DNA of 64,000 bases, taken from Todiramphus chloris collaris (taxonomy: Eukaryota > Chordata > Aves > Coraciiformes > Alcedinidae). The notes beneath the pieces were generated by a model. It ran no database searches. It saw nothing but the letters and a program-made list of their open reading frames with translations, and had not been told where the DNA came from. Below are positions 12,206-25,836 of the stretch, in pieces; within the stretch, counting starts at the first letter, position 1; each line of letters starts with the position of its first letter. The stretch lies in the NCBI GenBank assembly GCA_025345505.1, contig JANVCC010000073.1, forward strand, positions 10,264,628-10,328,627. Reading direction: 5' to 3'. The position numbers were made by a program, and so were the translations under genes.

Positions 12206-15200
12206 CAGTCTTAATTAATTCTCCTATTGGTTGTGTACACAAGAAATTACTTCCTCTTTAGCTTACTTGAACTGAACCTAAGATAGCTGCAAAATTATTA
12301 AATGTTTTTGAAAATCATAAGCTAAGTTTGGAATGTTTTCCTAATGTGAGACAGCTGGAGAACACCTATTTCAACGAATTACTTCTTGTAAATCAAAGCA
12401 GATCATTTAGGATTGAGATTACTCAAAGTTTACATCACCAACAATTTAATAGGCAATCAATGGGCAATTCACATCTGTTTTGTCCTCCATATGATTTACT
12501 GAACATAACAAAGTAAATTCACATCAACAAGGTTAATTTGTTTTGATTTTCCTATTGTTAGTCTGCTAGTACTGAATCTTATTTTCTGTATGAGAGAAAA
12601 TTTAGGTCAGCAAATGGGTGATGGAATTACTGGAGTGAACATTCACAATTCTACATTCTGGCATTCAATTAGAAAATAATATTGATTTGCTCCCACTCAA
12701 TGTTGCTGGTTCTTTTGAATTTTAATTTTGAATTGGCTTAATTTTTACCAGAATAATAACTTCAAGGTAAAGTAAGACTGTGAAAACATATTGCATGGAA
12801 TATCCTATTATGATGATGTGGTAAGGAGAAACAGCTTGAACTACCTGTTGTAGGTATCTGGGGTCATCAAAACAAGGATAAGAAAAGAAGAACATCTTAT
12901 TGCTTGTCTAGATCCACCAGGTCACACAACTGAAAACTTTCATTCTTTAAAGTCACATAATTAAGCCTCTGCTCATTTCTACCTCTACAGGTCCTGGAGA
13001 AAAAAAAAGGTATTTGCTAGAATAGGGTCCCACTGCATATGTACAAGAAGGCAGTTTCACTAACTTGCCTGTTTCCATACAGGCCAATTTTAGAAACCAT
13101 GCTAATCTGATTGCATTGTCTTGCAATGTTCAATGTCTACATTAAAAGGGAAACCAACAGCTATGTTCCCCTACACAGATGTAATTTCCTCTGAGCATGT
13201 TCCAGATAGTACATTAGCTAAGACAGAGACAGGAGAAAATATGTGCTTGAATAAAAAGCAGAATTAAATTGCATATGTAACAAAGCTGCTGTGCAGATCA
13301 CTTCTTGTGCTCTCTAGAGCCTTTTGGCTTACCTTTGAAACAGGTTAATAATATTCAGAAATGGATATAAATTTTACCTATAAAGGACTAAAATTCATAT
13401 AGCATGATTACTAGTTGAAAATATACTCCCTTTTCCACAGAGTGAAAAATTCTTATTAACCAGCAAGGATTTATTTTTTTTTTTAATTGATTACTGTATA
13501 CTGACACACACATGCATTTTTATTACCTGACTTTTTATAAAACAATATTTTAAATTAATGTCTTCTAGAGTAGAAACTGAAATCAAATTGTTTGGAGACT
13601 GTACATTCTGGTCATCATGTAGATAGTTATAAATCATAGTGAACTGAGCTCTGCAGCTTTCTCCATGAATAGGTCCCTGAATTGTTGTTTAGGTTTTGAT
13701 ACAATTTCAGACACCACATTCCACTTGAAATAATGGGAAAACTAGGAGAATGCAACACATAAAACTGGTCAAAAACCTTCTGATGAAACTTCTTATCCAA
13801 GCAAACTGGACTTTTCTACCTTAATGCTTGATGACCTCATATCGACAACAGCAGCAAACAAAAAAACAACCAGTCAGTGCTCTGGTTCAACACTTCAGAA
13901 CAAAGCAATTTTTCTGTTTTCCTTTGAAAACCAAATTGTTTTTCATTTAGGAATATCACATTAAATATATGAATTTAAAGAAAACTCCAAATATTTTTAT
14001 TTATCTGAAATTATTTTCAATTTTCTTTGGAAGATTTCAACATCATTGGTAGAAAGATTTTCTATAAAAAGAATTTAATTTCCTTCCAATTGATGTACAA
14101 AGAAATCACCTGTGACCCTTTGATTTAGCACTAGGTCAAAGCTAACTGTACAGAAGTCTTTAAGAAGAAGATGGTGTGTGTAACTGCAGTGTGTTCCCTT
14201 CTCGTTCAGACAGGTGCGCTGTCTCTTGGCAAATCCTTCTATTTGAGTTGAGCCTCCTCTGTCACCATCTGCTATCCCATGTTGCTTTGTTATTCTAGCA
14301 ATGCAAAGCAAAGCTAGCCTAGCCTCCAAAGAGAGCTGGTTCTGCATCCAGTATGGCACTTCTGTCCTAGCCTGGCACCTGTGCATTGGTCTATATTACC
14401 AGTGTTTAGAACTACATGGGACAAATGTTCCCATTCTCCACATTTGGAGACAAGGCTGACTTGGACTTTTCTAGCCAAAGATACTGCAGGAACTGGCAAG
14501 AGGTTTATCCCTTCTCAGTGAGGTGATTATAGGCCTGTGTCTAAGCAGGACTTCCTGTTTTATGGAAGAATTACGATGTTTGGATCTAAATGAGAAAACA
14601 TAAAGCTGGTTATATTGCAAGAGTTTGTCTTGATCATAGGAATTGTCAGAGTAAAGAACACTGTGACTCAGTGTCCTGTCTCTGACAGAAGCTTTCAGGA
14701 GATGCATTTGGAAGAGTGTCAAAACAGATCTAGCTTATGTCCTTTCCTAATACTTTCTCATTTACAGCTATTTTGTGTTGAAGAACTTCCTGCGTCTAGT
14801 GTGGTTTCTGTTTATTCATTATCCACCAACCACCTAAAAAGAAGAGGAACAGCTGCTGTTTATTTTGAACTTCAATATTTATTGGCTTTTCTTGTACCCT
14901 ACAAGTATGGGGGAAGTAGTGAATGGTCAGTCCCACTTCCCCTTCTTCATATTCACCATGACTTTAAGAGACCTCTATCATATCCTCTCTAGTCATCTCT
15001 TTGAAGGCCAAAGAGTTTGTCATTGCATCGCTGCAGTTAAATCAGACAGTCTGTGGTGTGTAAGCACAACACATTCACAATTATGAAATAAAATCAAATT
15101 GCATTCACTTTAAAAATATGGCAATGTGTGTTGTGGTAAGAGTTACTTGTCTTCAAGAATGAAATAAAATTGTTCAACTTTAAATCTGCATTAAAATTAC

Positions 15201-17299
15201 AGGCATGGCAGTTTAATGGTACTCTTATCATGCTGCAAAATGTGCGTATTTTATCCAAATATACAGTCATGTGAAGCTTTGTCGGTTAGGAAAGCTGTTA
15301 GAATTACTTATATTCTTAGGGAAAAAAAAAAAAAATCTTTGTTGAAAATGTCACCAGCATTTTTGCATGCCTTCTTTACTACACAGTGCAGGAAAATCTG
15401 CTCTTTTGCTGCTGTGTTGAAATAACTTCCTCACGTGTTATGAGTCTTATTCATGTTTGATGGCTTTTATCAAAGCTTTTCACCCAGACTCTTGTTGTTG
15501 GGAGAGAATCTCAATTTCCATTACAACCAAAACTCTAGTGTCATTCTTGATGGCAGAGAGAGAAGCACAATGTGCTTCAAAATATTTAAAAATAAAAGAC
15601 TAACAGAAAGCCCGATAGAAGCAAATAGCATAATTTTGTGAGTGCTGGCCTAACAGTTTTGAACACTTAAAATTTTTCAAAAGTTAGAAGTCAAACTTAC
15701 TGCTGTGAATACTGGCATATAAGGATTTTGTAATTTTACAGCTGGAAACTTGAGTAGACTAAATGAAACACTTTACAATTAAATCATCTTCAAGTATCCT
15801 TCTTCAACTTGCTGCCTTTCAGATCTTCACTGTGAAGCAAAATACTGCATTCCTCTTGAAAGAGAAATAAAGATGAGGGAGGAGAGAAAAATTAAGATTC
15901 AATTCTGAAAAGGAATTCAGATAAGTAAGTGGAAGGCCTCTTCCTTTTTCCTAATGTTAGTATAAATGCTGTTTGATAAGATATCAACAAAATTCAATTA
16001 GAATCAATCTATGCAAGATATTTATATGAGGTCATACTCATTTAAAATATTAGAGGTGCAACTACCATCTGTATGCCACAAAACTAAGTGAAACACTACA
16101 TTTATCTCACAAACATTCAGAAAAGCATCAAGAAAATGTTCCCATCTGCTGTATGATCAGACTAATTTTACTTTATATCAGTATTCATATCAAAACAATC
16201 ACTTCAGATAAGAAAAGGACATATTCATATCTGTCACCATCTTTAATTAGCAACATACATATAATGCAGGTTTTGAGAAATGGTAAATGAGTTACAAATG
16301 AATGCTACCCTTATCTTCTGGGGGTTTGCACTTGAGATGTCTGGTTGCTTCATGGATTTTTAGTGAGGTTGATTTATCCAGCACCAGTAATTGAATACGA
16401 AATACCAATATTCAGCAGCTTTGAAATTTGGGACATTTAATGTGTATCTGATTTGATATTTTCCAGGATCAAGTAATAAGTAATAGTGTAATTTATTAAA
16501 GTATAGAAACAGATACTGGTTCTATGAATGAATTAGATCTATTTAATCTATGTTGGAAATATTGATGTAAATGTATTAACTTAAATGCTGTGGCATTTAT
16601 ATTTTATACACAAATAAGGTGAAGAACAATTATTGCGTGTCTCTTGCAGAAGTATAAAAATATATTCTGAGACTTTTCCATGAAACCATTTGTGGCAATA
16701 ATTCAAATTCCAGAAACATTTAAGTTTTTGCTGAGCTTTAGTGGAGAAAACTTAGACAAATTTTTAATTCATGTCCATATGGACTCCATAAAGAAAGTTT
16801 ACCCCAATCTCTGTGATTAATACACTACTATATTGTGCTTGAGATGAATAACTTTGACATTGACCAAACTAATGCATGTTACTTCCTCTGCAATTAATCA
16901 TTATGACAAGTTTTCCTCTAATAAAAATAATAAACAAATAAATAAATAAATGAAGTAGAAGCAAAAAAAAAGGATAAGTGCTATATATACAGTAAACTGT
17001 TTACTGATCCACAATGACTGGAAGGGAGGGAGTGATTGTGATTATCACCATGCATTTGGTTAAGGAATGAGCAGGATCAAGTCTGCTGTGTTATAGTCTG
17101 GACAGTACACACATTTGGTTTTGCCTATGGCCAGCCTGATCTCCATGTTGTCAACAGTAGCTTATTCTTGCCTTTAATGCTTCAGAAATTCAGGAGGTAT
17201 TCCTGAACACAGATGCTGCTGAGCAGTAAGCATAATTGCTTGCCACAGAACACAGCGATTTCTTAATGCATAGACTTCCATAGTTCAGAAACTAAACTC
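12206..17299. other. Unique non-coding DNA (about 5.1 kb)
   Basis: This is one of the longest repeat-poor stretches. I see no gene, RNA gene or known repeat family. A short TAAA microsatellite lies at about 16936-16951. Open frames of up to 125 codons (14615-14992) have no conserved motifs and overlap frames on both strands. Confidence 0.55.
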
Positions 17300-17788
17300 A
17301 CTGGGGAAGTGCCAGACTGGACTCAGCGGCAGACAGGAACCAGATTCAGGAGCTGGATTCAGGAACTGGATTCAGGAACACACAGATTGCGATCAAAGGC
17401 AGAAGGGACAGAGTCCTCTTCAGATGCTGGCCATTGAAGAAAAGAACTTGATCCTCATGATCCCTCAGCTTTATACTGAATATGACATATATGGGATGGA
17501 ATGCTTCATTGGTCCATTTAGGGTCACTTGTCCTGTGTGTTCCTCCCTGCAGGTGCAGCCTTTTGCTTTCTGCACCCCCAATGTGGTACACAAGAGTTAG
17601 CAGACCAGTGACCTAGGTCTGCATACCAATCCTTAGTAGTAACTGAAAAGATTAAGCATTATTGGTGCTCAAAGCAGACACTGCCTGCAAAAATCTGCTG
17701 TTAACTTTAGAAAGTGCAGTTACTTAGACTGAGCTGAAAAGTAAAATCACTGAAAAGAATTTTTCTGTTCTAACTCAAACCAGGACAT
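17300..17788 (-). mobile_element. LTR fragment (family B), U3-side half
   Basis: The minus-strand start is TGTCCTGGTTTGAGTTAGAA at 17788. The first about 490 bp align by eye with the high-coordinate part of the split LTR at 40022-40397. They share the TATAAA box (17470-17475 on the plus strand as TTTATA), the CAATGTGGTACACAAG-type segment and the poly-GGATTCAGG segment. The other half of the LTR, seen at 28503-28640 and 35413-35650, is missing here, so the copy is truncated at about 17300. Three near-copies of a 15-bp unit (GGATTCAGGAACTGG) lie at about 17338-17380. Confidence 0.75.
17338..17380. repeat. Short tandem repeat inside the LTR
   Basis: About three imperfect copies of a 15-bp unit related to GGATTCAGGAACTGG. 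Sibling LTR copies at 28757-28788 and 35701-35730 show two or fewer units, so the unit number varies within the family. Confidence 0.6.
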
Positions 17789-20700
17789 TCTATATGCTAC
17801 AATTCTTGTGATTACTTGGTCATCTGCTGAATCCATTATTTATAAGGAAGGAGACTATAACCTTTTTTTTTCTTGGCCTCTGTATCTCCAGGGTATTTGA
17901 CTTATTCACAGAAAGTCACCTCATTTCCTGAATTCCTCTTCTTGGAAATCAAAGGTCAGGAAAAAAATGCACACTCATTGCATCCTGCAGCACATCTCTT
18001 CTTTGCTCATTTTCTGTGTATTTTTTTTCCTCTCCTAATTTTACTCTTTTTTATCTTGGATTCATGGGACTTTGAACTCCAACAGAAAGAAAAGATCCTC
18101 ACATGTCTTGTTAAGTATGGATCATAATCACATGTGAAACTACTAGCAAAAGTCTATCAATTATATTGCAGTATGTAGGTATATGGATATTCTGTCTTGG
18201 GACCTGTACTGCTTTTGAGTGGGAACTTAAGCAAATGGGAACAAATCCCACTTGACAGTACTTTATCAACTTGGAATAAAAATAATTGTCTTTAAGCAAA
18301 AGACTTGATGATTGAGGCATAGTGCAAAAAAAGGTGAAAAAAACAAATGGACAACATTAAATATTCCTAGAACTTTTTCAATGTAGTCCAACTCCTCAAG
18401 CTCAAAAACTCCTTATGAGAATTTCCTTTTGAAAAGTTTCTTAACACAAGGATGGAATTCTAATGACAGGAGAGGTTCCCCACCAGGTATGCGTTCTGAC
18501 TGTAAGAACAGACTGCTTGGCTTCTACCCTGTCAAAAAAATGGAAACCTGAAAAATCAGGACAAGCATCATGGGTGACAGGTCTTGAATGGACACAGGGA
18601 GTGAGGACTGTCAGCAGAAAGGCATTTAGGGAGTTCATAGGTCTGTGAACATTTTGCTGGAAGAAGAGTATGTTGTTGCATGTAAATGAGGAAAGGTGGA
18701 CAATTACTGAAGAGCTAGGAAAAGACCATCCACAGCAACACATTGAATGGTTATAAGCAAAGAGATACCCATGTGATTTTTTTCAAGGCCAAAGTGCAGG
18801 TCTTTATAATGAATGAGATTTGAAGTGATCAAATTTATTGTGCAATGATAACAGCACATACATCATTGTATGCTCAATGTTATGCAGGAAGAATGTGCAA
18901 AAAGTAGACAGAGCCTTTTTGGGAGGGTCTGAAAACATTGAAACTCAAGAACACTTTCTTAGTACAAAACTCATTTGTACGTGCTGACATTATTTCTGAG
19001 AATAACACAGAAAACAGGAATAAACTGAGCATATTCCTTTGCTCACATTAGCATATAATGATGATGAGACCACACGGATAAGCTAAAGTTTAAAGTCAAC
19101 AGATTGTTGAACTCAGTTGAATAGAGTATGCTTGATTTGCTAGGCAAAATAAGGGGAGAAAGGAAGAAACACCTAGAATAAAGCCTTACAGAATATTCTT
19201 ACTCTATCTGTATGTTTCTCCTCAAAAGCAGAAGACAGAATAAGAACAAACATGCTCTGAGAGGTAAAACAACTTACAAGTTTGTTAGAAATTTAGTCAC
19301 TTCAGTACATTTGTTTGTTTGTTTCTTTTTTAATTTACAAGAAGTAAATAATAATTTGTTACTCATGTATTATCAGTAGAATTATCTCCTGCACAAAAGC
19401 ACACAAAGTACTATATTTTACTAAAAATCCCAGTAGCATGCACTTCCCAAAAGTTGATTGATTTGTTTGAAATTTTGTGCTTTACTCTTCAAAATACCAT
19501 CAAGAATGCATTTGGTATGCTGTCAACTAGCTACCATGGCTCAGTGCAACACTGTAAAGACAAAAGTATTAGACTAGGTTTATATGGAGTGTGTAGTAAT
19601 GTTTAACAGTGACTTATAACATTGCATAATGTGTTGAATGGAAAGCCATTTCACTAAACCTCTTTGAGGTAGAAAAATATATAAATATAAAAAGGAGACA
19701 CTAGTTCATGTGACACAATTCGTCAGCTAAGATACATATTATACACAGTCATCTCAATTACACAGCTCCGCCAGGACACAGTGAATAGTGATCCTTCACA
19801 TTCAATTTTTTCTGGAAGAGTAGGAAGGAAGACCAAAGATGGGTATTTTAAGCTGCTGGTGGAACTTCATAGATACATGAAGCTGACATTGAGGTGCACA
19901 GTAAAGGCAACCCAAATTCAATGTCATAGTATATATAAATCTGTTCACTTCTTTCTAGTATGGAATAGTTGAAATGTACTTTTACTTTTGTCCTAAACAG
20001 TGGTTTCATAACAATGGACTTTTGGTGAATTTACACACAGACTGATTGCAGCACATATGCAGCAGGTCTTGCCAAATGGATTTACTGTTTGTTAAATGCA
20101 TGCCTGGTTGGACATATATGTTTTTTGTACAGAACTTCAAGGGTGGAAAGAGAGAAGCCTTCAGCCTCCTAATACAGAAAACCTTATGCAAGGCTAAAAG
20201 TCATGCAAGTTTCACAGGTCAGTTTTATGATAGTAAAACAGAAAAGAAATTTCTCAGCAGTAGTGGGCTGAAGAGGTGTACTGTTCACAGAACCCCCTGT
20301 ACAAACGTGAGGATGGAAGAATGGCTGTTCTTGCTGTACATGCATCACCTATGCAAAACAAGTGGATGACTAAATGTCACAGCGGGTAGATTCATAAATC
20401 ACATGTTAGAAAAGGAATCTCATGCTCTTTGCCCTAATATCCTTTACTTCAGTGATCAGTAGTGGCACTGAAATGCCATCAATTTAGTGTTCCCCTCTTG
20501 AAAAGATCTATTAGAAATTTAACAAACTATAGCACTCAGTTTACAAACCTATTGGCTTGCGGACAATGTCCTGTATCTTGCTTGTGCTGACAGAGCAAGA
20601 AATAAAAAGAAAAAAAGATTATAAACTATCTGTTCCTTTATAAACTTTCTCTGGTTATTCTACACAGTTATCTGTACTTGAGCATGGTTATTCCAGTCCA

Positions 20701-22353
20701 GCAAAACACAGACATCCCATTTATCCTCATTTCTGTTAATAGTAGACACAGATGTCTAAGGCAGGAAGCAAAGTATGAATTTTTAATCATTTTAGATATC
20801 AAATAGTTTTAACTGTGAAGCACCCTGTCCAGCAGAACAGATAGAACAGGAAATTAAAATAATGAATGTTCATTGTCTTCTTTTTATTCTATTCTATTCT
20901 ACAATTTCAAAGGAAAAATGTGAAAAAAAGTGTGATTGCTATTTGAAGCAGCATAGTATGGAAGAAATATATTTTTCACAGAACTGAGGGAAGGTTTTGT
21001 TCACAGAGCGCCCACATACCTGTTTGTAAGTAATCCAAATTTGCTCTTTTTCTGTAAGGAGTACAAAATGGGAGAGAAGGTTAATCACCCCTCAGTAAAG
21101 CTTTTCCTTGGTACTTCAGCATCACCAATTTCAAGTGTAAATAACCAGTACTTTAGGTACTTCAAGAACATGTAGTGGAATGGAGAAAGGCCAAAACTTT
21201 AGTTCTTATTCTCATACCTTTATTAAATAGAAACCTGGCTTATTTTCTACTGGACGTGGAACAGTTCCTAACTTCAGTGGATCTTTTTTGTCAAGCACAG
21301 GTGTGTGTATAGAAATAAATCCCTCAAAGAGAAGTATAGCATTTGTAAACTCAGCAATACGTCATTGTTTGTGGCTTAACAGACCAGCATTACATTACCT
21401 GCATCTTCTTTGACATGGTTAGTGTTTGAGCACCCTTAGCAAAGGCACTTCATGCTGACATTTATGTTTTCTGTCTTTAAAGAGTTTCAGATGAGACTTT
21501 AAACTCAAATAGAAAGAAATCGATTCTTCAGCATATATTTGCTTATAAATTTGTGAATTAATGTACAGAAAATGAAACATTCATCTTCAAATATGTCAAC
21601 CAGCAGCCTGTATTAAATAAAATACTAAAATGAATAAATAAATTACCATTTGTCAAACTAACTAAATGAGTTAATTTCTTTCACTCACCTGATTTTGTTG
21701 CTTTGGCAACATATGCTCACTTCATGATGCAACTTTGCCTCTTTATCTTTCTTTATAACTGAAAAATCATGAGATTTTCTACATAAATAATTCTAACAAA
21801 GGTGATTCACAAACCTTTTGTTTTTACTTCTCAACTCTCAGTCTGAAAGTATAAAGGAAATTCAACTGAAACCTAGTGTAAAAAAAACCCGTGCAATTAT
21901 TTCACAGTTATTGTGTTGTCTTACCCAGTGTGACCTTGATCATGCCAATTTATAGCAAAAGTTGCAGTGAAATTGCCACACCACACAAGCAAAAAGTATA
22001 ACACATTTTGTTGCCAAGCACCATGCAGAAAAGGTTTTTGACAGATACCATACTGCTCGGTGTCCTGAAGAGAAAATCATTATTATATGTTCAAGAAAGA
22101 AAGCTAAATTAAATCTCATATGTTACCCTGGAGGGGTACTACTCCACACATTAAGTATCACAGGCATCATTGAAGGAAGATCTACTGACCACAAAGGTAC
22201 TAGCTGCAGCTTGTGGGCATGGTGATCACACTGAAAACAGCAAGAGACAGATACCAGGGGCATCTGTGAGTAATTTCATTCTATTATGTCCATAAAGCCT
22301 TTTGCTAGTGTTTGTGCACATCATAGGGAGTCTCTAGAATCTGATGCTGGTGG
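17789..22353. other. Unique non-coding DNA (about 4.6 kb)
   Basis: No gene or repeat family is recognised. Only short A/T runs and a small TCTAT-type repeat (about 20885-20902) stand out. Confidence 0.6.
22349..22353. repeat. Target site duplication, left copy
   Basis: GGTGG, identical to 22743-22747 on the other side of the LTR. Confidence 0.8.
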
Positions 22354-22475
22354 TGACCTGGTGGTTGCCTACGATAGGGTTAATTTCCAGCAGAAGTTGG
22401 GAGGGGGCTTACAGCCAGGACAGGCACCTGAACCAGGCAAGGGGTTATTTGATACCATTCTGACATCATGCCCAA

Positions 22476-22507
22476 TATATAAGGGCAGGGGCAGGCTGGG
22501 CAAAGGG
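22476..22507 (+). promoter_or_regulatory. LTR TATA box with adjoining G-quadruplex motif
   Basis: TATATAA (22476-22482) is followed directly by four G-runs at 22483-22485, 22488-22491, 22498-22500 and 22505-22507. Loops of 2, 6 and 4 bases satisfy the standard G3+N1-7 pattern. This is the likely core promoter of the LTR. Whether a quadruplex forms is not known. Confidence 0.55.
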
Positions 22508-22688
22508 CACAGAAGGCGGGCAGACCAGCTGTGGTGCATTGCCACTTTGGTTAGTTCAAAGTTTCTCCTTTTGCGTATTGTTTCATTGCTGTTATTGTCA
22601 TTGTTACTTCTATTGCTCCTTATTTCAACCCACGGGCTTTTGTACTTTTGTCCTTTTCTTCCCATTTGAGGGGTGGGGGCTCAGTGAG

Positions 22689-22726
22689 TGAGCACCGTGT
22701 GGTGCTCAGCTCACCACTGTGTGGTG
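22689..22726 (+). repeat. Two consecutive hairpins at the LTR 3' end
   Basis: The first is TGAGCACC, loop GTGT, GGTGCTCA (22689-22708), a perfect 8-bp stem. The second is CACCAC, loop TGT, GTGGTG, about 22712-22726. Both lie in the R/U5-side part of the LTR. Confidence 0.6.
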
Positions 22727-22742
22727 GGTTTAAACCATGACA

Positions 22743-22747
22743 GGTGG
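22743..22747. repeat. Target site duplication, right copy
   Basis: GGTGG, identical to 22349-22353. Confidence 0.8.
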
Positions 22748-25700
22748 GAAGAGCTTCAAGGAAGTTTTATGGAAGAATTGTTCCCACAGGAGCTCCTTCA
22801 GCGAGGCTTTGTACTGAAGTAATACTGAAAACCTTCAAAGAGGTTATTAAGCCTGAGGCCTCCACATTTAAAGGAATGAGTGCCTACAACAATAAATAAA
22901 GCTGTTGACACTACGAGAACTGTAATCTGACCACTGAAAAGCAAAGTAGTAGTACTGTGTACCCAAAATTTTGTTCTGTGACAATCTTTAAGGCAAGCTG
23001 ACACAATAGAGCAAGGAATGCATTGATTCCAAGAAGCTCATGAGCCATAGACATCATAATAGGCTACATTTTCACATCTCCATGCATAAACAGAGTGCCA
23101 CAGACACCTTTGTTCAGGCTTAGACAAAATCCATTTGGGCAAGAGCTGAAAGTCCTGACACAGGACAATTTGCAAGGCAACAAATTACAGCAGACTAGTC
23201 AGGAATACCTGAAGACATTGTCTAGGAAGCGACCGTAAGGGAAAAAGGAGAAAGTGTAAAAAGTGGAAAAGTAATCGTAGAGCAAGCATTTTTTGCCAAA
23301 TGCAAACAAACTAAAGAAAGAGGATTGTTGAAGATAACTTGTCCAAGGGTATCTCTGCTTGGTGTGTTAGTAGTTTTTCCTCTTTGAAATTTGTCACTTT
23401 GGGCTCTAACAGCACACTTAAAGGACAAGTGTAAGTTATTGCTGAAGAGTATAGGGAACACTGTCAAATAGTAGTATTACCCCACATTAAGTTTGCTGAC
23501 AAAAGCATGCTGCACACTTCTTTTTCAGCATCATTGGGTTAGATACCATGCAGATAGAAATGAACATGTATGGAAGTAATTTTCTAGGTAAACCAACAAC
23601 CTGTCAATAACTAACAGAAATAGAGAAAAAATACTGTAGGAAAATACATAGAATTTAGATGGTTGCAATCTATACAAATAGAGTGTCACTTCCCATCTAT
23701 CTGTCTCACAGCCTCCTGCAGTCATGTATGGCAGGATGAGGGCAGGTAGTGAAAGGTTTTAGCGCTCCTTCATCTTGAGCAATGAATTAGAATGGGAAAC
23801 AATCTTCTGTGAGCTACTCGAGAGCTTTTCTAGATTCTGCTTCTTCAGTAGAGTCAAGTCTGACTTCTTGCTGGGGGAACAAGAAACTCCACATTTCCCA
23901 GAAGTAATATAATCACGCAGTGTATGGAGCAGTCCCCAGGATGCCAAAGCTTCACTTTTAAGAGTGAACTTACTCATGCAATTGATTGCAGCCTTACATT
24001 TTAAGGGTCTAATTTCACACTATAATGAATGACTAGCCTGATCATTTAACCATCTTCTTCCTGCATTTGAACACTTTTCTAGAGTTGCAATATTGTGTAA
24101 AGTGTGAGCTATTTGCATCATGTCTGTATGTTAATGATGACTTGATTCTTGCTGTTTATACACAATAAACCCCACTAGCACATTTAATATATAGCATAAT
24201 ATTCCTGTTAAGGTATAAATATGTTGATGACGTACTTCAGTAGGCATTCCCCTGCATCAACAGTTTTATTTGGAGGTGACTGCAAATAAGCATAATGAAA
24301 AAACATATAGTCTACCACATGTATTCTCTAAGTGACGGCAATCATTTTTAAGTTGTATAGAACGTTGTTGCCCACGCTGAATCTATTCCATGATCTTTTA
24401 TCTTAAACAACAGAGCATCACTCTGGAATTCATATTAGAACATGCAAACAAGTCTGAAAAAAAGGATCTTACAATCATTAACTACATAAGCTTACAGTAT
24501 ATAGGCAGACTGTGGCATGATTTTTAAATTCAGAAAGCAAGAAAGGCATTTGGCATTTTTTCTGCTGTTGCGGTCTCCATAGGGCCAGTTCTCCAGACCT
24601 CATGGCTTCAGAATACCCCAGGTCCTCTGTCCAAGAGAGTTTTTTGGTGAAGATTTTTCAGTATGTAGACAGGGGATTCTATGTTTAGAAATGTTCAGAA
24701 CTTTTCTCCCAATGATTGATTTAAGTATGAAGAAGGTATGTAAGGATTTTCTGAGAGTAGTAGTACTAGGGAATATAGTAGGTCATGAAATGAAATTGCT
24801 AAATGTGCTTTGGAGGCATGTCAGAAATAAAGTAAAGCTCGTTTGTTTATCACCTTCTTAGATTACCTTTTATTTCAGTCTTCTGCTCTAAAAAGTCTGC
24901 TCTAATCCCTTTCATTTTATAATCATACATGTTTGACTTGCTGTATTGCTTTCATGTGGGATGAAATTTAATTATTTGACCTGCTGAGTCTTTCATGTTT
25001 TCACACATCTTATTTGTTAAAGGTTTGATTTAAATGCCTGTTCTAGGAAAGGTTTCTGAACCCAAGAGTCTTGTGCTTAACAAGATTCAAAGTACAGTAA
25101 ACCAACATATGTGTCTCTTTCAAAGTGCTCTATGTATCTGGTTGAGATTGTGGCCATCTGTCATCTAATACCCGCCAAGTGCCAGCTGTAACTGTGGCAC
25201 TAGTTCAGTAGCCTTGAGTACAGTACCTGCTGTGGACAGCTTTGCAGCCATATCTGAGGTCAGAGTTGGGATTGGCTGTCATGAAACACAGGAGGGATGA
25301 AATAGAGGCTCTTTCAGAAAGTCCTTTTTTGTCAACAATGACATTAGAGAGCCACTTGGAAGACCCGTGTCCTGGAGGGTCAACAACTTTATTAAAATAT
25401 CATGTTTCTGAATGTGTGACAGTCTGTCTTGTCCATTCATATGCATGCTCAGAGTGTCAGTGCTGGCTATGAGCAGCATAGAAGTTATTCTTCTCCTTTC
25501 TTAGACTGCAGGCACAGTTTAGTTGTCATCACAAACTTTTAAATTACCTAACAATAAAAGGAGATTGGTTCAACTTGCAAAATAGATTGTAAAGAGTGTT
25601 ACTACAGAATATCACAAGGTATGCAGCTCTTGTGATAAGATTTAGATAATTTTCTCACTCAAAACAAATGTCTATGTATCCCAGAGAGCTCTCTCAACTA

Positions 25701-25836
25701 GAACTTGTAATAATTTTTGAGAGCTGTTTTTCTTTTAATATCCATTTTTCCATCAGGCCTTAGGTAAAAGCATGCCAGGTGTGGCAAACAGTATTCACAA
25801 AAGCTAATCTTGACAGATTTCCTTTACAAATAATGG
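22748..25836. other. Unique non-coding DNA
   Basis: No gene or repeat family is recognised. Confidence 0.6.

Larger units (their letters stand above)
22354..22742 (+). mobile_element. Solo ERVL-type LTR with perfect 5-bp target duplication
   Basis: The 389-bp element starts TGACCTGGTGGTTGCC, a mutated version of the family start TGTCCTGG. It carries the expected GATAGGGTTAATTT segment and ends in CCATGACA. It is flanked by identical 5-bp direct repeats, GGTGG at 22349-22353 and 22743-22747. Five bases is the usual ERVL duplication. There is no internal sequence, so it is a solo LTR left by recombination between two LTRs. It has a TATATAA box (22476-22482), a G-quadruplex motif next to it and two hairpins near the 3' end. 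The 127-codon open frame spanning it is a chance frame. Confidence 0.88.

Noticed and set aside
14615..14992. 125-codon plus-strand frame
   Set aside because: Overlaps other frames on both strands and shows no conserved motif.
22286..22669. 127-codon plus-strand frame
   Set aside because: It crosses the border of the solo LTR at 22354 and runs through its promoter, so it cannot be an old gene.
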